DNA from: Plasmopara viticola
Lineage: Eukaryota; Oomycota; Peronosporomycetes; Peronosporales; Peronosporaceae
Length of the DNA stretch: 64,000 nt
Direction: 5' to 3'
Assembly (NCBI GenBank): GCA_001695595.3
Contig: MBPM02000020.1
Location: forward strand, 372,001-436,000
A program made the translations under genes and the position numbers. The notes under the pieces were generated by a model. It was not told the origin of the DNA, searched no databases, and saw nothing but the letters and a program-made list of their open reading frames with translations. This document shows, one piece after another, positions 37,230-49,700 of the stretch. Positions within the stretch are counted from its first letter, which is position 1. Every line of letters begins with the position of its first letter.

Positions 37230-39524
37230 ATGCATTTTAGAATCCTGCAGCGTCCGCACGCTTCATCTTCATTCCATCAAATGGTTCTCCAAACGGCCTC
37301 AATCCTGCGTCGCGCGGCTCTCAATGCGCGGTTGGGATCCTCTCGTTTGCTTTCCAACGACACAAGCATCTCGGGAGCCTTCTTCACGCTCGAAAAGCGC
37401 CCCAACGGCGTGGCTATCGTGCGACTGGACGACAAGTCGGCCAAAGTGAACACGATCTCGTCTAAAATGACGGCAGAGATGTCGTCGATGCTTGACACGG
37501 TGGAGAGCGACCCTAACATTAAGTCGGTTGTGTTCATTTCGGCCAAGCCCGGTGTGTTCATCGCTGGTGCTGACATTGCGGAGCTGAATGCATGCAAGAC
37601 CGAAGAGGAGATGCGTGCCTTGTCGAGTGCTGGACAAACATTTATGAATCGCCTTGCCGATTCCAAAAAGCCATTTGTGGCAGCTATTGAGGGCTCCTGT
37701 ATGGGCGGTGGTCTCGAGGTGGCGCTCGCGTGTCACTATCGTGTGGCTTCTCAAAGCAAGAAAACGCAATTGGCGCTGCCCGAGGTAATGCTTGGGCTAC
37801 TGCCTGGTGCGGGGGGTACTCAACGCCTGCCAAAACTTGTCGGTATCCAGGCTGCCTTGGATATGATGCTCACGGGGAAGACTATCAAGCCTGACAAGGC
37901 ACTAAAGATGGGTCTTGTAAATCAAGTGGCTGATTCTTATGCCCTGGAGAGTGCGGCCATCTCAGCAGCTGAGCAACTAGCCGCTGGCAGCTTAAAGCCC
38001 AATAAGAAGAAAAAAGGATTAGTCAACCGTGTTTTGGAAGACACGCCACTGCGTCAGATTGTCTTCAAGAAGGCTGCAGAGATGGTTGAGAAAAAGACCG
38101 GTGGACATTATCCCGCGCCCAAGCTCATTCTGGAGGCAGCACAGACGGGGATTGAACAAGGGACTGCGAAGGGCCTAAAGGTGGAGGCCTCTAACTTTGC
38201 TAAATTGGGTATGACAAGTGAGGCGAAGGCTCTTATGAGCATTTTTTTTGGCCAGACAGCTTTAAAAAAAAATCGTTATGGAAAACCTGCGAAGCCTGCG
38301 GAAACAATGGCGGTCGTTGGTGCTGGCCTCATGGGGGCTGGAATTGCTCAGGTTTCAGCTGCTAAAGGCGTGCGTGTCTTGTTGAAAGATCGCGACGCTG
38401 CAGCTGCCGCAAAAGGAGAAGAGTACGTACGTAGCAACTTGGATCAAAAGGTGAAGCGCAGACGCATGACGATTTTCGATCGTGATACAGTAATGGCCAA
38501 TGTCGTGCCTCTGTCCGATGAGGATGACATCTGGAAGACGCACATTAAAAAAGCAGATCTAGCCATCGAAGCTGTGTTTGAGGACCTGACGCTAAAGCAC
38601 AAGGTGTTACTGGATCTCGAGAAATACGTCTCGAACGATTGTGTGCTTGCAACGAACACATCGGCACTTCCCATTGCCGACATCGCATCTGCCTGCAAGC
38701 GTCCGGAAAATGTGATTGGAATGCACTACTTTTCACCCGTGCCGAGTATGCCACTACTGGAGATTATTCGTCACGCAGGTACAAGTGATGCGACTGCTGC
38801 AAAGGCTTTGGATTTAGGACTCCGTCAGGGCAAGACAGTTATTGTGGTGAAGGATGTTCCAGGTTTTTATGTGAATCGTTGCCTTGGGCCGTACACTGCT
38901 GAGACACTGGCACTTGTAGGAGATGGCGTGGACCCGGAGAGTATTGACAAACTTGTAACGAAGTGGGGCTTGCCTGTGGGTCCTATTACGTTGGCTGATG
39001 AGGTGGGCCTGGATGTGGCTTACCATGTCAATCAGACGCTGTCGAAGGCGCTGGGCGTGCGTATGAACGGTGGAGATATTAAGCTGTTTGAGGAAATGAT
39101 TGAGCAGGGCTTTATGGGTAAGAAGTCTGGCAAGGGATTTTTCGTGCAGCCTCCTAAGGGAAAGAAAGCCAAGAAGACTTTAAATGCTGATGCTATGAAC
39201 ATTGTGAGGAAGTATCAAAAGGCAGATCGAAAGGTCAGTGAAGAGGACACGGTGAACCGTCTCGTTTCTCGCTTTGTGAATGAGGCCGTGTTTTGTGTAC
39301 AAGATGAGATTATTGAGTCTCCCTTAGAGGGTGACATTGGCGCTGTGTTTGGCATTGGTTTCCCACCTTTTATTGGCGGTCCCTTCCGCTATGTTGACAA
39401 GGTGGGAAGCACTAAATTTACAGAAATGATGCAGCGTTACGCTGACCAGTACGGCCCACAGTTTACCCCTGCGCCGCTTCTGCAAGACATGGCCAAGACG
39501 AACAAGAAGTTCCACTCGTCTTGA
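37230..39524 (+). CDS. HADHA: Trifunctional enzyme alpha subunit (enoyl-CoA hydratase/3-hydroxyacyl-CoA dehydrogenase)
   Basis: A single exon encodes 764 residues, against 763 for human HADHA. It hydrates long-chain enoyl-CoA and oxidises the 3-hydroxyacyl-CoA in mitochondrial beta-oxidation, working with a thiolase beta subunit that is not in this window. The first 45 residues are rich in Arg, Ser and Ala (TASILRRAALNARLGSSRLL), as in a mitochondrial presequence, and there is no C-terminal SKL. The hydratase part has EGSCMGGGLEVALACHYR near 153 and LPEVMLGLLPGAGGTQRLP near 178; their glutamates are the catalytic pair. The NAD-binding motif GAGLMGAGIAQ lies near 362. The dehydrogenase His is in GMHYFSPVPSMPLLEI near 497. 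VPGFYVNRCL and GPITLADEVGLDVAYHV follow. Met18 (MVLQTASIL) is an alternative start. It lies only 116 bp downstream of the hydrolase gene. Confidence 0.95.
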   Translation: MHFRILQRPHASSSFHQMVLQTASILRRAALNARLGSSRLLSNDTSISGAFFTLEKRPNGVAIVRLDDKSAKVNTISSKMTAEMSSMLDTVESDPNIKSVVFISAKPGVFIAGADIAELNACKTEEEMRALSSAGQTFMNRLADSKKPFVAAIEGSCMGGGLEVALACHYRVASQSKKTQLALPEVMLGLLPGAGGTQRLPKLVGIQAALDMMLTGKTIKPDKALKMGLVNQVADSYALESAAISAAEQLAAGSLKPNKKKKGLVNRVLEDTPLRQIVFKKAAEMVEKKTGGHYPAPKLILEAAQTGIEQGTAKGLKVEASNFAKLGMTSEAKALMSIFFGQTALKKNRYGKPAKPAETMAVVGAGLMGAGIAQVSAAKGVRVLLKDRDAAAAAKGEEYVRSNLDQKVKRRRMTIFDRDTVMANVVPLSDEDDIWKTHIKKADLAIEAVFEDLTLKHKVLLDLEKYVSNDCVLATNTSALPIADIASACKRPENVIGMHYFSPVPSMPLLEIIRHAGTSDATAAKALDLGLRQGKTVIVVKDVPGFYVNRCLGPYTAETLALVGDGVDPESIDKLVTKWGLPVGPITLADEVGLDVAYHVNQTLSKALGVRMNGGDIKLFEEMIEQGFMGKKSGKGFFVQPPKGKKAKKTLNADAMNIVRKYQKADRKVSEEDTVNRLVSRFVNEAVFCVQDEIIESPLEGDIGAVFGIGFPPFIGGPFRYVDKVGSTKFTEMMQRYADQYGPQFTPAPLLQDMAKTNKKFHSS

Positions 39525-39982
39525 AGCAAATTCTTTATCAACAGCAAACGCTCAGCAGCCTTTTAAAAAGACTAATTTAGTTGCAGAGCGAAGCATGCAT
39601 GAGCGTTAGCTCCAATTGTTGTGTGAATCTTAAACAATACGAGCAAGTCAAATTTACGGTCCCATCACTGACATTATCAATTCATGTATAGCAGGATTGT
39701 TTGCGTAAGGGCCCAGACGTGCGACTTCTCTCTAGTACAAAGACAATTCTTTAGGGCTTTTCTAATCAGCACTAAGATTCATTGCATTCGTCGACAATTA
39801 CGCCTGTGCAATTTTTAATTGATCGGTTCACTCGTATCTACTTTTTATAATCAGTGGTAGCAAGCACTATAGAACTAACCTTCAATGATAAAATTAGGAT
39901 GACGGTTGCGCTTTTGCACACTGGCGACACCAAAGCGTACTGAAAGACACTCCAGCTTCCCTCGCAACGTGTGATAGGCATA
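39525..39982. promoter_or_regulatory. Spacer between HADHA and the DENN gene
   Basis: 458 bases hold the 3' end of HADHA and the promoter of the DENN gene. I see no open frame, repeat or clear promoter motif. Confidence 0.4.
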
Positions 39983-42389
39983 ATGAGCGAAAGTGAAGAA
40001 GACTTAAGCAGCATTGGCAAGCAAAAATCAATCTTCAGTGGCATGGGCAGGTAAAAACTTGCAAAAAATGCTTTACGAAACATAAAGACACTATTGACTT
40101 ATCGCTCCGATACAGGGTTAAGCAGATCAATCATCTTCGTGAAAAATGGAGCCCAAAGCCGAAGAGTCCGCTGCCTGATCGATCGTTAGACGAAACACCT
40201 TCTTCGTCTTCGTCTTCGCCAAGTAAGCGACGCAGTCGAGTCAAATTACCATCTAGCGACAACAAACGGTACACGCGTCGTTGGTCGCAGTCTGATACTG
40301 GATCACAGCCTGCCGTCACGACCTTAGACGTAGAGCGATACCTTGCAATCAATACTTGGCTGGAAGGCAGTGGTATTGACGTTGCGCAAATAAACAGATC
40401 AGAAGCCGCAAACAAAAATCGGAAAGACCATGGGCTCTTCGACGACATGTACTGTTCATTAGAAAAGCTTGAACATACTCTACAAAACGAACTTTCCGGT
40501 CTCGGGATTGAAAGCAATTGCAGAGCTGACACACTGAGCAATGAGGTACTAACGCATATAACATTCGACTCTTGTATGGTATACTTACTTGTTGCTGCAA
40601 AATAGCCACATTATCAAACAGATGCCTGCACGTCTACAACGCCAGCTCTTTTTGATTATTTAGCTGTGATCGGCCCTGATATGCTTGATGTGAAAATGCG
40701 CAAGTTTTGGAACGATAGAGAAAATATTTTTGAGGCCACAATTGCGTTCGCGCACCCTTCCGAGAGCCAATATCAGGCTGAGAGTCTTGAACACTTTTGC
40801 TTTCCAAATGGCATCAAGAGTGTAAACGCAAAAGTGAGTGGGAGTGCAAAACTTGAGAAAGAAGACTTTTTTGTCTTTAAAATCACAGGCGGGGGGCTAC
40901 AAGGCCAGAGTGTTCAGTTTGCCATGTGCATGAAAGCATCTATTATTGTTTACAGTGGCAGCGGCGACGAAAGTTATCTAAAGCTACCAATCTGCTATTG
41001 TATCATCGCGCAAATTCCTTTCATCCCCTTCTTTCGGTCCATCCTGCAAGAACTCTTTGGTAAGGTGCACTCAAGTAGCATATTTTGTCTTGAATTTAAG
41101 GATCATTGCCTTCGTTCTACAACAGAACACTTACGAAATGACTTGGAGTCGAGTGCAGGCAACTTCTCAGCAAGCAGTATTGTGACGGACAAGGTGAGGC
41201 CTTTTGCATACTTTATAATGTCGAATGATTTACCGTGCTTTTTTGTGCAGCATGCTGCTTTTATTGATGACACCTTGCAGCAGCTCCAGCTGATATATTT
41301 TCCTGAAAAGGGCTCGGTCGTGTCCGTCGATATATTTCCGTCGCCAACTTCAGTGTTGACCCTGTCACGAACACACAATGAAAACGATCAGGATGAAAAA
41401 GTTGCCCTTTTGTTACAGTGGGCACTTCCGTCGATGCTGTCTTGTTTGTCAATTAACCGCGTTCTACAGATCTTGAGTTTGTTACTGCTCGAGACGAAAC
41501 TCATTGTGGTTTCAGATGACATTCCGCTTCTATCTTCTTCTACACTAGGATTTGCTTCATTGTTGCACCCTCTTGTTTGGGCTGGACCTTTAATTAGTGT
41601 TCTACCCCCGTCGATGCACGAATTTATGGAGGTAAGCACTGAAATTGGCCAATTTACTGAAGAATGCCTATTTTGGGCAAGAAAAAGATTCGTATTGCTA
41701 ACTTTATTGCCTTACTGCAGGCACCTGTTCCTTTCATTTGTGGTGTCAATAAACTCTCTCGAGATTTCGAGTGTCCAAAAGGCACGTGTATTATCTATCT
41801 GACGGAAGATCGTGTCCAGCGTCACATTGAAGATGAACGTGTATTGGACAGCCTACGAATGCCCGAATCAGAGAACCTTTTGTGTGACCTGTCAAGATTT
41901 TCAAAGCAAGTCTCAGGACCAGTTGCTGGCACTTTTCGAAACGAATTGAAGCCTCTATCGACGCATCTTATAATTAATCGCGTTCGTAGACATATTGAGC
42001 ATCTCATTAGCATAAGCACTTCCACAAGTGAGATTTGTCGAGACCAGGCCGAAGGAAACTGCCTCGATGCCGGTGAAATGAAGTTCATCGATGAATTAAT
42101 TCGGACTCAGATGTGCCAGAAGTATCACGATGACCAGTATGTTCCACACTTTGTCAAACATTGCAATCAGCAGCATTTGTCACCTCAGGTCAAAAACGAC
42201 GAAATATCCACGAAAATTTCAACAATCCGCACTCGTCACGATGATTTTAAGCTAGCCGCCAGTGTGCTGTTCCAAATCGCACTAACGGGGATTAGTACAG
42301 TACCACGAAGCATATCGCAGTCAACAGAAATCTCTCGTGGAGTAGAAAATGAAGGTGTTAATTTCAAGGGAACTATCTTAAGGAACTGA
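39983..42389 (+). CDS. DENN-domain protein, putative Rab GEF (4 exons)
   Basis: Exons 39983-40050, 40116-40545, 40606-41631 and 41721-42389 join in frame (introns 65, 60 and 89 nt, all GT-AG) into 730 residues. Residues 1-165 are acidic then basic and Ser-rich (PSSSSSSPSKRRSRVK), apparently disordered. The uDENN part starts at FDYLAVIGPDML, with IAFAHPSES and the HFCFPNG element. The central DENN part contains LLLQWALPSMLSCLS, then LETKLIVVSDDIPLLSSSTLGFASLLHPLVW. Intron 3 falls inside its hallmark, which reads SVLPPSMHEFMEAPVPFICGV after splicing. A dDENN-like helical tail follows. DENN proteins load GTP onto Rab GTPases and so set membrane identity; the target Rab cannot be told. Without removing intron 3 the frame reads on for 57 codons and stops, so the splice is required for the APVPF motif. 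Confidence 0.88.
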
Positions 42390-43395
42390 TAAAGTGGAGC
42401 TTACAAACGCTTGCGTCATAAGCCGTTTTCTCAACAGATAGATTGATTTATCCTCGGTACTAATAAAGAGTCAATGCGCTGATTGAAAAGATCTATTCGG
42501 ATCACAAATAGTGATGAAGTGGGATCGCCTTTAAACTATCATATCGATGCGTCGGTTATTACCGAGGAATTAATGGAAACACATCAATGTTTGTCGTTTC
42601 AGTAGTCCGTACACGTTGGATGTAGCACGCCTCGTAAGTGCAATACCCGAAAAGGTGATCAAAGAGCCTTTTCAAAGAATACGGTCTCAATCGTAAGTCC
42701 TTCGCTTCAAGATCTGGTGAGAGCGTAGGTTGATAAAAAACATAGACAAGCCAACATTAAGCTCGCAGCACCACATAGCACGACTGAGAATGTCTTTGTA
42801 TTGTACAGCTTTTAAAAAAAAATGGAACCTCAAATTATTTTTTATGCTCTGGGCGTGACAGTGATCAGTACATTTGTCTTTCGGGCTACGAACTTTAAAG
42901 CTTCCTGCTTACGTTAAAGTGTCTAAACGGTATTTGATCGATGAGTACATGAGTCGTTGCACTTGTTGTTGTGTCTCGATCTTTTCCGAACAGCTTATGT
43001 TTACAGCAAAGTACCATAATCTTTGCCTGTGTTCATATATCGTGGTTTTAAGGTACTATGCGGTTTTGCCATGCACCAGATCTAGTCGATGTGTATGTTA
43101 ATTACTTGGCGATTATCTAAGGTAGCATCGAGCGAATTACTGCGTAGATGTTATTGCTTTCGCATTGCGGGTGCGCTCGCTTGGACCAGCAATAAATCCG
43201 AACGACTTTTGCGCGCACGTGAGCTTCCGTTGCTTCGAGTTGCAGCGATGTGGCCTTCTTGTTAAGCAAAGGTTATACCTTACGCCCGGCATCGGTGTCA
43301 ATATCACTTTTTATCAGCACGAGGGTTTGTTGCATAAGCCTTGTGGTAGAAGCTGAAATGGCTTTTTCATTAAAAAGGTGTTTTAAAATGGACAC
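42390..43395. other. Intergenic, no gene recognised
   Basis: AT-rich sequence downstream of the DENN gene with only short frames (longest about 75 codons at 42874-43101). It marks the start of the second desert. Confidence 0.5.
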
Positions 43396-43746
43396 GCTAC
43401 GTATTGAGGTAATGTAATGTATTACGTTATCGCGTTGCCAAGTTATGCACGTGCTCGGCTCAGTCTGGCTAGTCCACGGCATAAAGTGGTGTCCGCATAC
43501 GTCGGGTCTCGTTCGGCGGGCAGTGCAGCCAGCACCGAGGTCGTGAGGGTCTTCCATTATTTTGTTTAGCTCTGACTTGGTAAGAGCCCAGGTGGCGCCC
43601 GGTGCTGGAGACCGTCGCGTCGAGAATGAGACTCGCTAGAGATCTGCAGATGCCCGAGAGCATCTGCCCGAAGCGCGCGAGCATTTAGCCCCCGCGCTCG
43701 GAAGGAGGGCGTCACCCCAACCTTTTCCAAGCTACGTATGGAGGTA
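43396..43746 (-). mobile_element. Short deletion derivative of the non-LTR element with target-site duplication
   Basis: The insert at 43412-43730, read on the minus strand, carries the same 5' end (GGAAAAGGTTGGGGTGACG) and the same 3' end (GCAACGCGATAACGTAATAC plus CATTA tail) as the element at 14299-15439. Between them only about 22 bp of the reverse-transcriptase C-terminus remain (43568-43590, matching 14909-14930). Two separate deletions therefore produced a 0.32-kb element. It is flanked by a 16-bp direct repeat with one mismatch (GCTACGTATtGAGGTA at 43396-43411, GCTACGTATgGAGGTA at 43731-43746), the expected target-site duplication. It has no coding capacity. Two complete ends plus its own duplication indicate it was inserted by enzymes supplied by a full-length relative. 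Confidence 0.88.
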
Positions 43747-46700
43747 TTATGACAAATTCTGGATTGGATATATTTCCTGGCCTGATTTACAGACTTCGCT
43801 TCAATTGCCTATGGAGAGGAATAAGATAATTAATATCGATAATCAGACTTATAATTGCATTGTGTTGCACAAATCGATCCCATCAAGACGACAGTTGCTC
43901 ACCGGAAGATCTTAGGCTTTTATCTGCGCAAGGCGCTAGGTGACCCCTTCCCAACTAGTAACACTAGTATTCAAATCTACGCCCACGAGGGCAGATTAAC
44001 TACCAGAAACATTGCATTTTCTTAGGCTGGATTGCGCTACCCCCTCGCATTCGTCCAGCGAGCATTTAGCACTACTCGGGCTTAAGTTTTTTGTTCCTTA
44101 GAAGGCAGCTGCATTTACAGCCCTCCTTGCTGCTAAGTAGCTGAAACGCGTCATGGTGCCCGAACTCCCCGAGCAAAATATATGATTTAGAGCTTAGGCA
44201 GTACAACCTGCTGTAAGCCAATAAAGCTCTAGCTTTCAACCGTTGAAAAAAAGAAATCCAGAATCTTCGCTTTCGGATGAAGGGCCATTAAGGCGGCCTT
44301 AAAATGGAAGATCGTAAAAGCTTAAAAGTTGTACCATCACACCTAGGAGGCGGAGCCAAAAACCGGGCACTCACCCGTAAAACTACTTTACTGTAGAATT
44401 TTGATGTTGAAAAACACCACAAGAAACTTTTTGAGAGCAGCGTATCTTTTGGCAAGCTTTGACATTTCACCAGCATGCACAATTTCTTTCCGGCAAGCGA
44501 AAAAGGCGATTATAATATATAAAAAAGGATGATGAACTGCGGGAGTTGGCAGCTAATACCATTGGGGCACTTTTTACTAATAATGGCAAGGTGGCAGTAT
44601 CTATTTACGGCCTAAGGGTAGACCCACCTTCGCTCAATTGGTTATAATGCATCCAACAACAATCGAAGATGTTATATAAATCACAACCCAAAAAAGTAAA
44701 GCTATAGACAGGTTCGCCCTTTTGTGATGCCAGCTGCGCGTTTTATAGGACCTAGAGTAATGATTTCTTCAGACACTCGATTTCAAGTCCATTCCCGATC
44801 GACGCAAGTGCAACCGAGTGAAATACATCTTCTGCTTTGGCTGAAAGAGATAAAATACATAATCCTGGTCTGTCACTAAGAAAGCCACAAAGTTTATCGT
44901 CGTCTATTTCAAAGACTTTGTTGAGTCACTGCACCTTGAGAAGGAAAGAGAAGGCTGCTACCAATAGGGATAATGTGTCCTACTGTAAAAAAGAGTAAGC
45001 TCTCATTACGCGATACATAACGTAAGGGCTTAACGTTTTTGAGCTTGACAGCTCCCAAAAAGAATAGTCTGAGGTAAGCCATAGCTACAATATTGTCCTA
45101 TCGAGATTGGACTTTGTCCTCATAATGCAATACATACGGGGAGAATTTACCATTAAACAGCTTGTCAGCTTGTGAAGATTACTAGCGGCAGTGGACAACC
45201 TAATTGTATCGGAAATCAAACAAGCAATAAACATCAACGGTGCTCCAGTCATATGATTGTTCACGCAAGTGTACGAGAAATTGTTAGCCCCAAGGGCGCG
45301 TTGCGAAGTTTGAGCGCTACCGAATGAATGGCATCAACCAAAGTAGGTTGAATAATGCTCTAGGAAAGCAGCAGAAGTAAGTCAGTGTTGCTTTGACGGG
45401 CTATTAAAACGGTGCTAACCGTTTCTAGCGTCAAAATAGGTCCGTCTACACCAAATCCGAAGCTGACTATATACATAGGTACGCCGTGGCTGCAAAAGCA
45501 GAAGCCTAATTTGGTCGGACGAGGAAGGCTGTCACCTCCAGCCGTCCACTTCCACGCCACGGAGTCATGTTCCCTGTCAGCCAAAGGCCCATGAGATATA
45601 TAGTGGATGAAGCAGCAAGCAAAAAAAGTGGGTCACCCACCAAGAAGGGCTCTTTAGACGTCGTTACGTCTGTCCTAAATATATAGCTAACTTTGATTCT
45701 TCTTACATTGACCTCGGTCCTTACTTCTAAGGACTATTTAATCAAGACAAAAGTGGTATCATCTACTGCATGTGTTTAGCGGTCGATGAGGATAAGGAAA
45801 TCATTTTGCTTTCTGTCGTCCCTGTGGACAAAAGATCTTATTTCTGAAAATGTCCGCATACTTGGGTAATTCTTCAGTAATCTTCCATGATGCGTGCACT
45901 GCTCTTTCATTTCACAGACCACTTTGATCGGTTATGAAAGTCGAGAGGGATCTATTTTCTTGGCAAATAGGTGACAACCATATAATCTTGCCCTCGAAGG
46001 AGGTGCTGTGACAAGAGAAATGAAAGAAACCTTCTGATTTATAATACAATATGTCGTAGCGCTTTCGATAAATCAAATGCTCCACTCAATTCATCAGCAT
46101 TAATGGTGTTACATCTTTCAGCACAATTTGTCTCAGCGGTTGTTGTCATTAATAGTCTAGTCATGAAATAAATCTATTTGATAAGTCTGCCTGTCTCGCT
46201 TTCATTTGATGGAGCTTACTTCCAAGGATGTGACAGCTCGTTAAACGCTTAAAAGCATAGAGACACTCAATAGTCTTGAAAATTAGGACGAAAATCATTG
46301 CAATTGCGGCATTTGTTGCTCTGGTCCTGCGCGCCTCATTGGCATTTGATTTTCACGTCAGCAAATATCACACCACACTAACGTTTGTGATGTTCACGCC
46401 ACATGTACCGCCATATCTACCTTTAACACATGACGGTTCGGTGCCCATGTGTCCATCATGATTGCGCAGAAGCAATATACTATTTTCTTCGGTTGATAGC
46501 CTAACCACAAGACTGTCAAATGTGTTGCGGCTCGAGCGTCAATACAGCATCAAAAAAATCTTTCTGTTGGATAAAGTTGTAATTAACGTTTTTCCGGTCA
46601 TTTTTCAAGTAACATAGACCTATCTGCATCTCTCATGTGTCCTCTCTACTGCATCCTCATTTACTGGCTTGAAGTGATTAAACGAAGTCTTCACCCATTA

Positions 46701-49700
46701 CACCATTGTTCGTCTTTGAACAGTGTCAGAGCAAGCGTGAGCTTGTTTAATTTTTGCTGGGTGATGCAACGCGAGACTAGTCTTATTCAAAGACTTTATT
46801 TAGTCACCAGGGGTTGATATGCAGTGCGCAGCAGCTTTCCTTAGAATAATTTAATTTAGACTCTCTGTCCGACTTGGACTTGGCCCTTGCGCCAAGAGCA
46901 TTGACTCAATAATGGCTAAACGCTTCAAATGTTCACACACCACGCTTTGAATCGAGAAATTGGAGACGTATAATATTCAAAAGCTACCATGTCCACGACA
47001 AGAGCCATTTTGTTCAAAAATGCTTTCGTCAAAATTCTGGGCTCACATGTCAGTCTCGCTGCCATTTGTTAGCTATACAGACCATGCGCAGTCACGCATT
47101 GCAGCACAGCTGCTTCATTTCATCAAAAAATGAGTTTGATCTCTCCTTGGGCATAACCCTGAGATGAAGGTAGGCCACAAGAACGGATTTCTCCGATTGA
47201 TTCGCGATTGCATTTTTTTAATTGTGAGCTCGCTTATGTCATAGTTGTGGTCTCATCCGTACATGATCAAATCGGTACCGCGCATGCGCCAGATTTCATG
47301 TGCACAGCTCTGATGCAGTCTTTGGGGAGCAACGAGGTGAAAGCCTTGACGTGTCAGCGCTTTTCTTTTGCCGCCCTATCCGGGATAAAGTTGCAAAAGT
47401 GCATCAGACTCTTTTCTTTTGCTTTAGGAGGCAGGCCGGAAATTTTACTATCACTGCATATCAAAGCGATTTTGAACCTTTGGAACAGCATGCGGTCGTG
47501 TTAAAACCCGCCAGTATTTTCTAACGTGAAAAAACGATGAGCCAATGCATAAATTAGCGTGCACGTTAGCGCATTGGCAAGCACATGGGGGTCAGATGCA
47601 GCCCGCGAGATAACGGTCCCACAAGACATTCATCACTATGCAAATTTAAAGTATTTAGAAGCACCAAAACAGTGTACAACCTCAACTCGGTTCTGTCTAG
47701 CTTCCTATACGTGCACAAGCGCAATGGAGTCCTCTTTAGTTTCAAATCTTTTTTCTATTGTTTTCTCCTTCCATCTCGTCGCACTCATCCCTTGATATTA
47801 CCAGCGTTTAGTGCTATGTATGGCAAAAACTGTCATGCAAACACAGGTGAAGCTTTGAAAAGTGCATTTGCTGCTAGGACAGCTACTACTGCGTCAAAAT
47901 ATGTTGAAGCCGTAAAGGTCTGCGCTGTACGCCGTCATCCGCTCTTCACATTGCATAAGTGATGTGAAATAATGGCTTACTGAGTCCGCTTCTTAATCAA
48001 TTTATTCATCAAGATTAAGTCTTAGATCTTCCTTCTCAAATTAAAACCAGTATGACCAGGGACACTTTTTGTTACAATAAGACCACAATTGAGACTAGTG
48101 AAATGAACTTTCGCTTCAGTCCTCAAAAGAGCCTAGTGGACGTAGTCATCAACGCTTTTTTGATTGTCTATGTGACTAACTTTACGCTGGTAGCTGATGC
48201 AAATCGCCGTCCTGGGATTGGATTGGATGAGCAAGAAAAATGGGTAATACTTGATCAATCCAAGACGAATCACTGAAAAGTATGCGCATCTGCATCGCAC
48301 GCCACGAGGTCTTCCAAACGATCACTTCTTACAAAGCGAAATCTAGCTTAAAGAAGCTATTTTTTAGCGCTAACGTTTGGCGGTAATGCGCCTTCTTTTT
48401 GCACCGCATCAAACTTTAATCAAGACATTTACTCGACGTCCTAAGAAGCCTCGAGAAGAGGATGGCCTGCATCTAGTATGCCTCGGATACCGGTCTTGCT
48501 AAAGAGACCATTATCTAAATGTGTAAGTATTGAGAAAATTGCAACTCAAACACCTTAAGCGAAGTATTTGACATCCGTGACAAATTACTCACTCGGTAAG
48601 TTGCAAACAACTAATCGCTGAGTTTACTTGGCTATCGCATGGTAATAAGTCGGCGATGGGAACGTGATTTAATAGCGCAGGTATATATATTTTTTTACAA
48701 TAAATTACCGCGCGACCAAAAGACCGCGGCTTACTTCAAAGCGCTGTTACTTTTAACTCAGCCTTTGTGTAGACTAGTCGGTGTCGTGACAACGGCTTCT
48801 TTGAGTTCAGTGAAGCTGGTAACCATGCCACCTTTCATAGAACTGATGATGCTTATAAAAGCGATCCTGCTTTACAATAAAAAGTTCAGAAGCAGTTCTC
48901 GCTGGCCTTGGTGGTGAATAAAGTACGGAGAACTCGTTCTCGCCGCGGCTTGGCACCCTTTTTAAACCATCAGCGCGACCGAATGTACGCGTATAAGATC
49001 GCTCTCAAAATCGGTCCTGGCAGTCAGGTTGCAGCTTCTTCGTGGCGAACCCAAGCCGTGAAAAAAACTTGAAGAGGAGATGAAACCATCCGATCGTGTT
49101 AGCCATGAAGATCGCAGTTGGAGTACCCCAGGTCATCATCAGCGACAGAGATAAGTTCACGAATCGCTGATGAATCAAATGAGAGCCAAGTTATGTATGA
49201 CAGCGGTTCATTAAGTCAAATTATAGCTCTGGAAGGTTTATTGTACTGTATGGTTTGATCGACACAGGGCGACAATCAAGGTCGATAGCATAGAACGACC
49301 TCTCAAGCTTCACACGAAAAGTTTTTTTTCGATCAGATTCGCCAAAAGGTTTGTAATTGAACACAAGAAGTTGATCATTCTTGCACGAAAGATTTTGTCT
49401 GCTGCACAAGAATATCAAAAGCAGTATTACGACTAGAAGCGACGCGGGGTTGAGTTTAGATAAAAAGGTTTAGCTTTCCTGGATACCAAGAATTTGCCAT
49501 TGCGAATCGTTGGGGAAGGTGCAAAGGAAAAGAAGAGTCAATTGGCTGCAAACCATTTTGCATCATCACGACAATCGACCCCAATGTTGCCAAAATGAAA
49601 CAGTCTGCTAACTTGTCACGACTACATCCGACGTTTTATGTCAAAATATTGACGCAATATGTGCCAAGTCCAGACAAGTTTAAGACACGACCTATGTCAG

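Noticed and set aside
37277..37769. 129- and 156-codon minus-strand frames
   Set aside because: Antisense shadows of the HADHA N-terminal half; no recognisable protein.
41664..41720. MPILGKKK... as an independent start of a second gene
   Set aside because: These bases are intron 3 of the DENN gene; splicing 41631 to 41721 restores the EAPVPFICGV motif.
48052..48276. 74-codon frame with hydrophobic stretch (VVINAFLIVYVTNFTLVADA)
   Set aside because: Hydrophobic core resembles a signal peptide from its second Met, but there is no effector motif and the frame is short; chance is likely.
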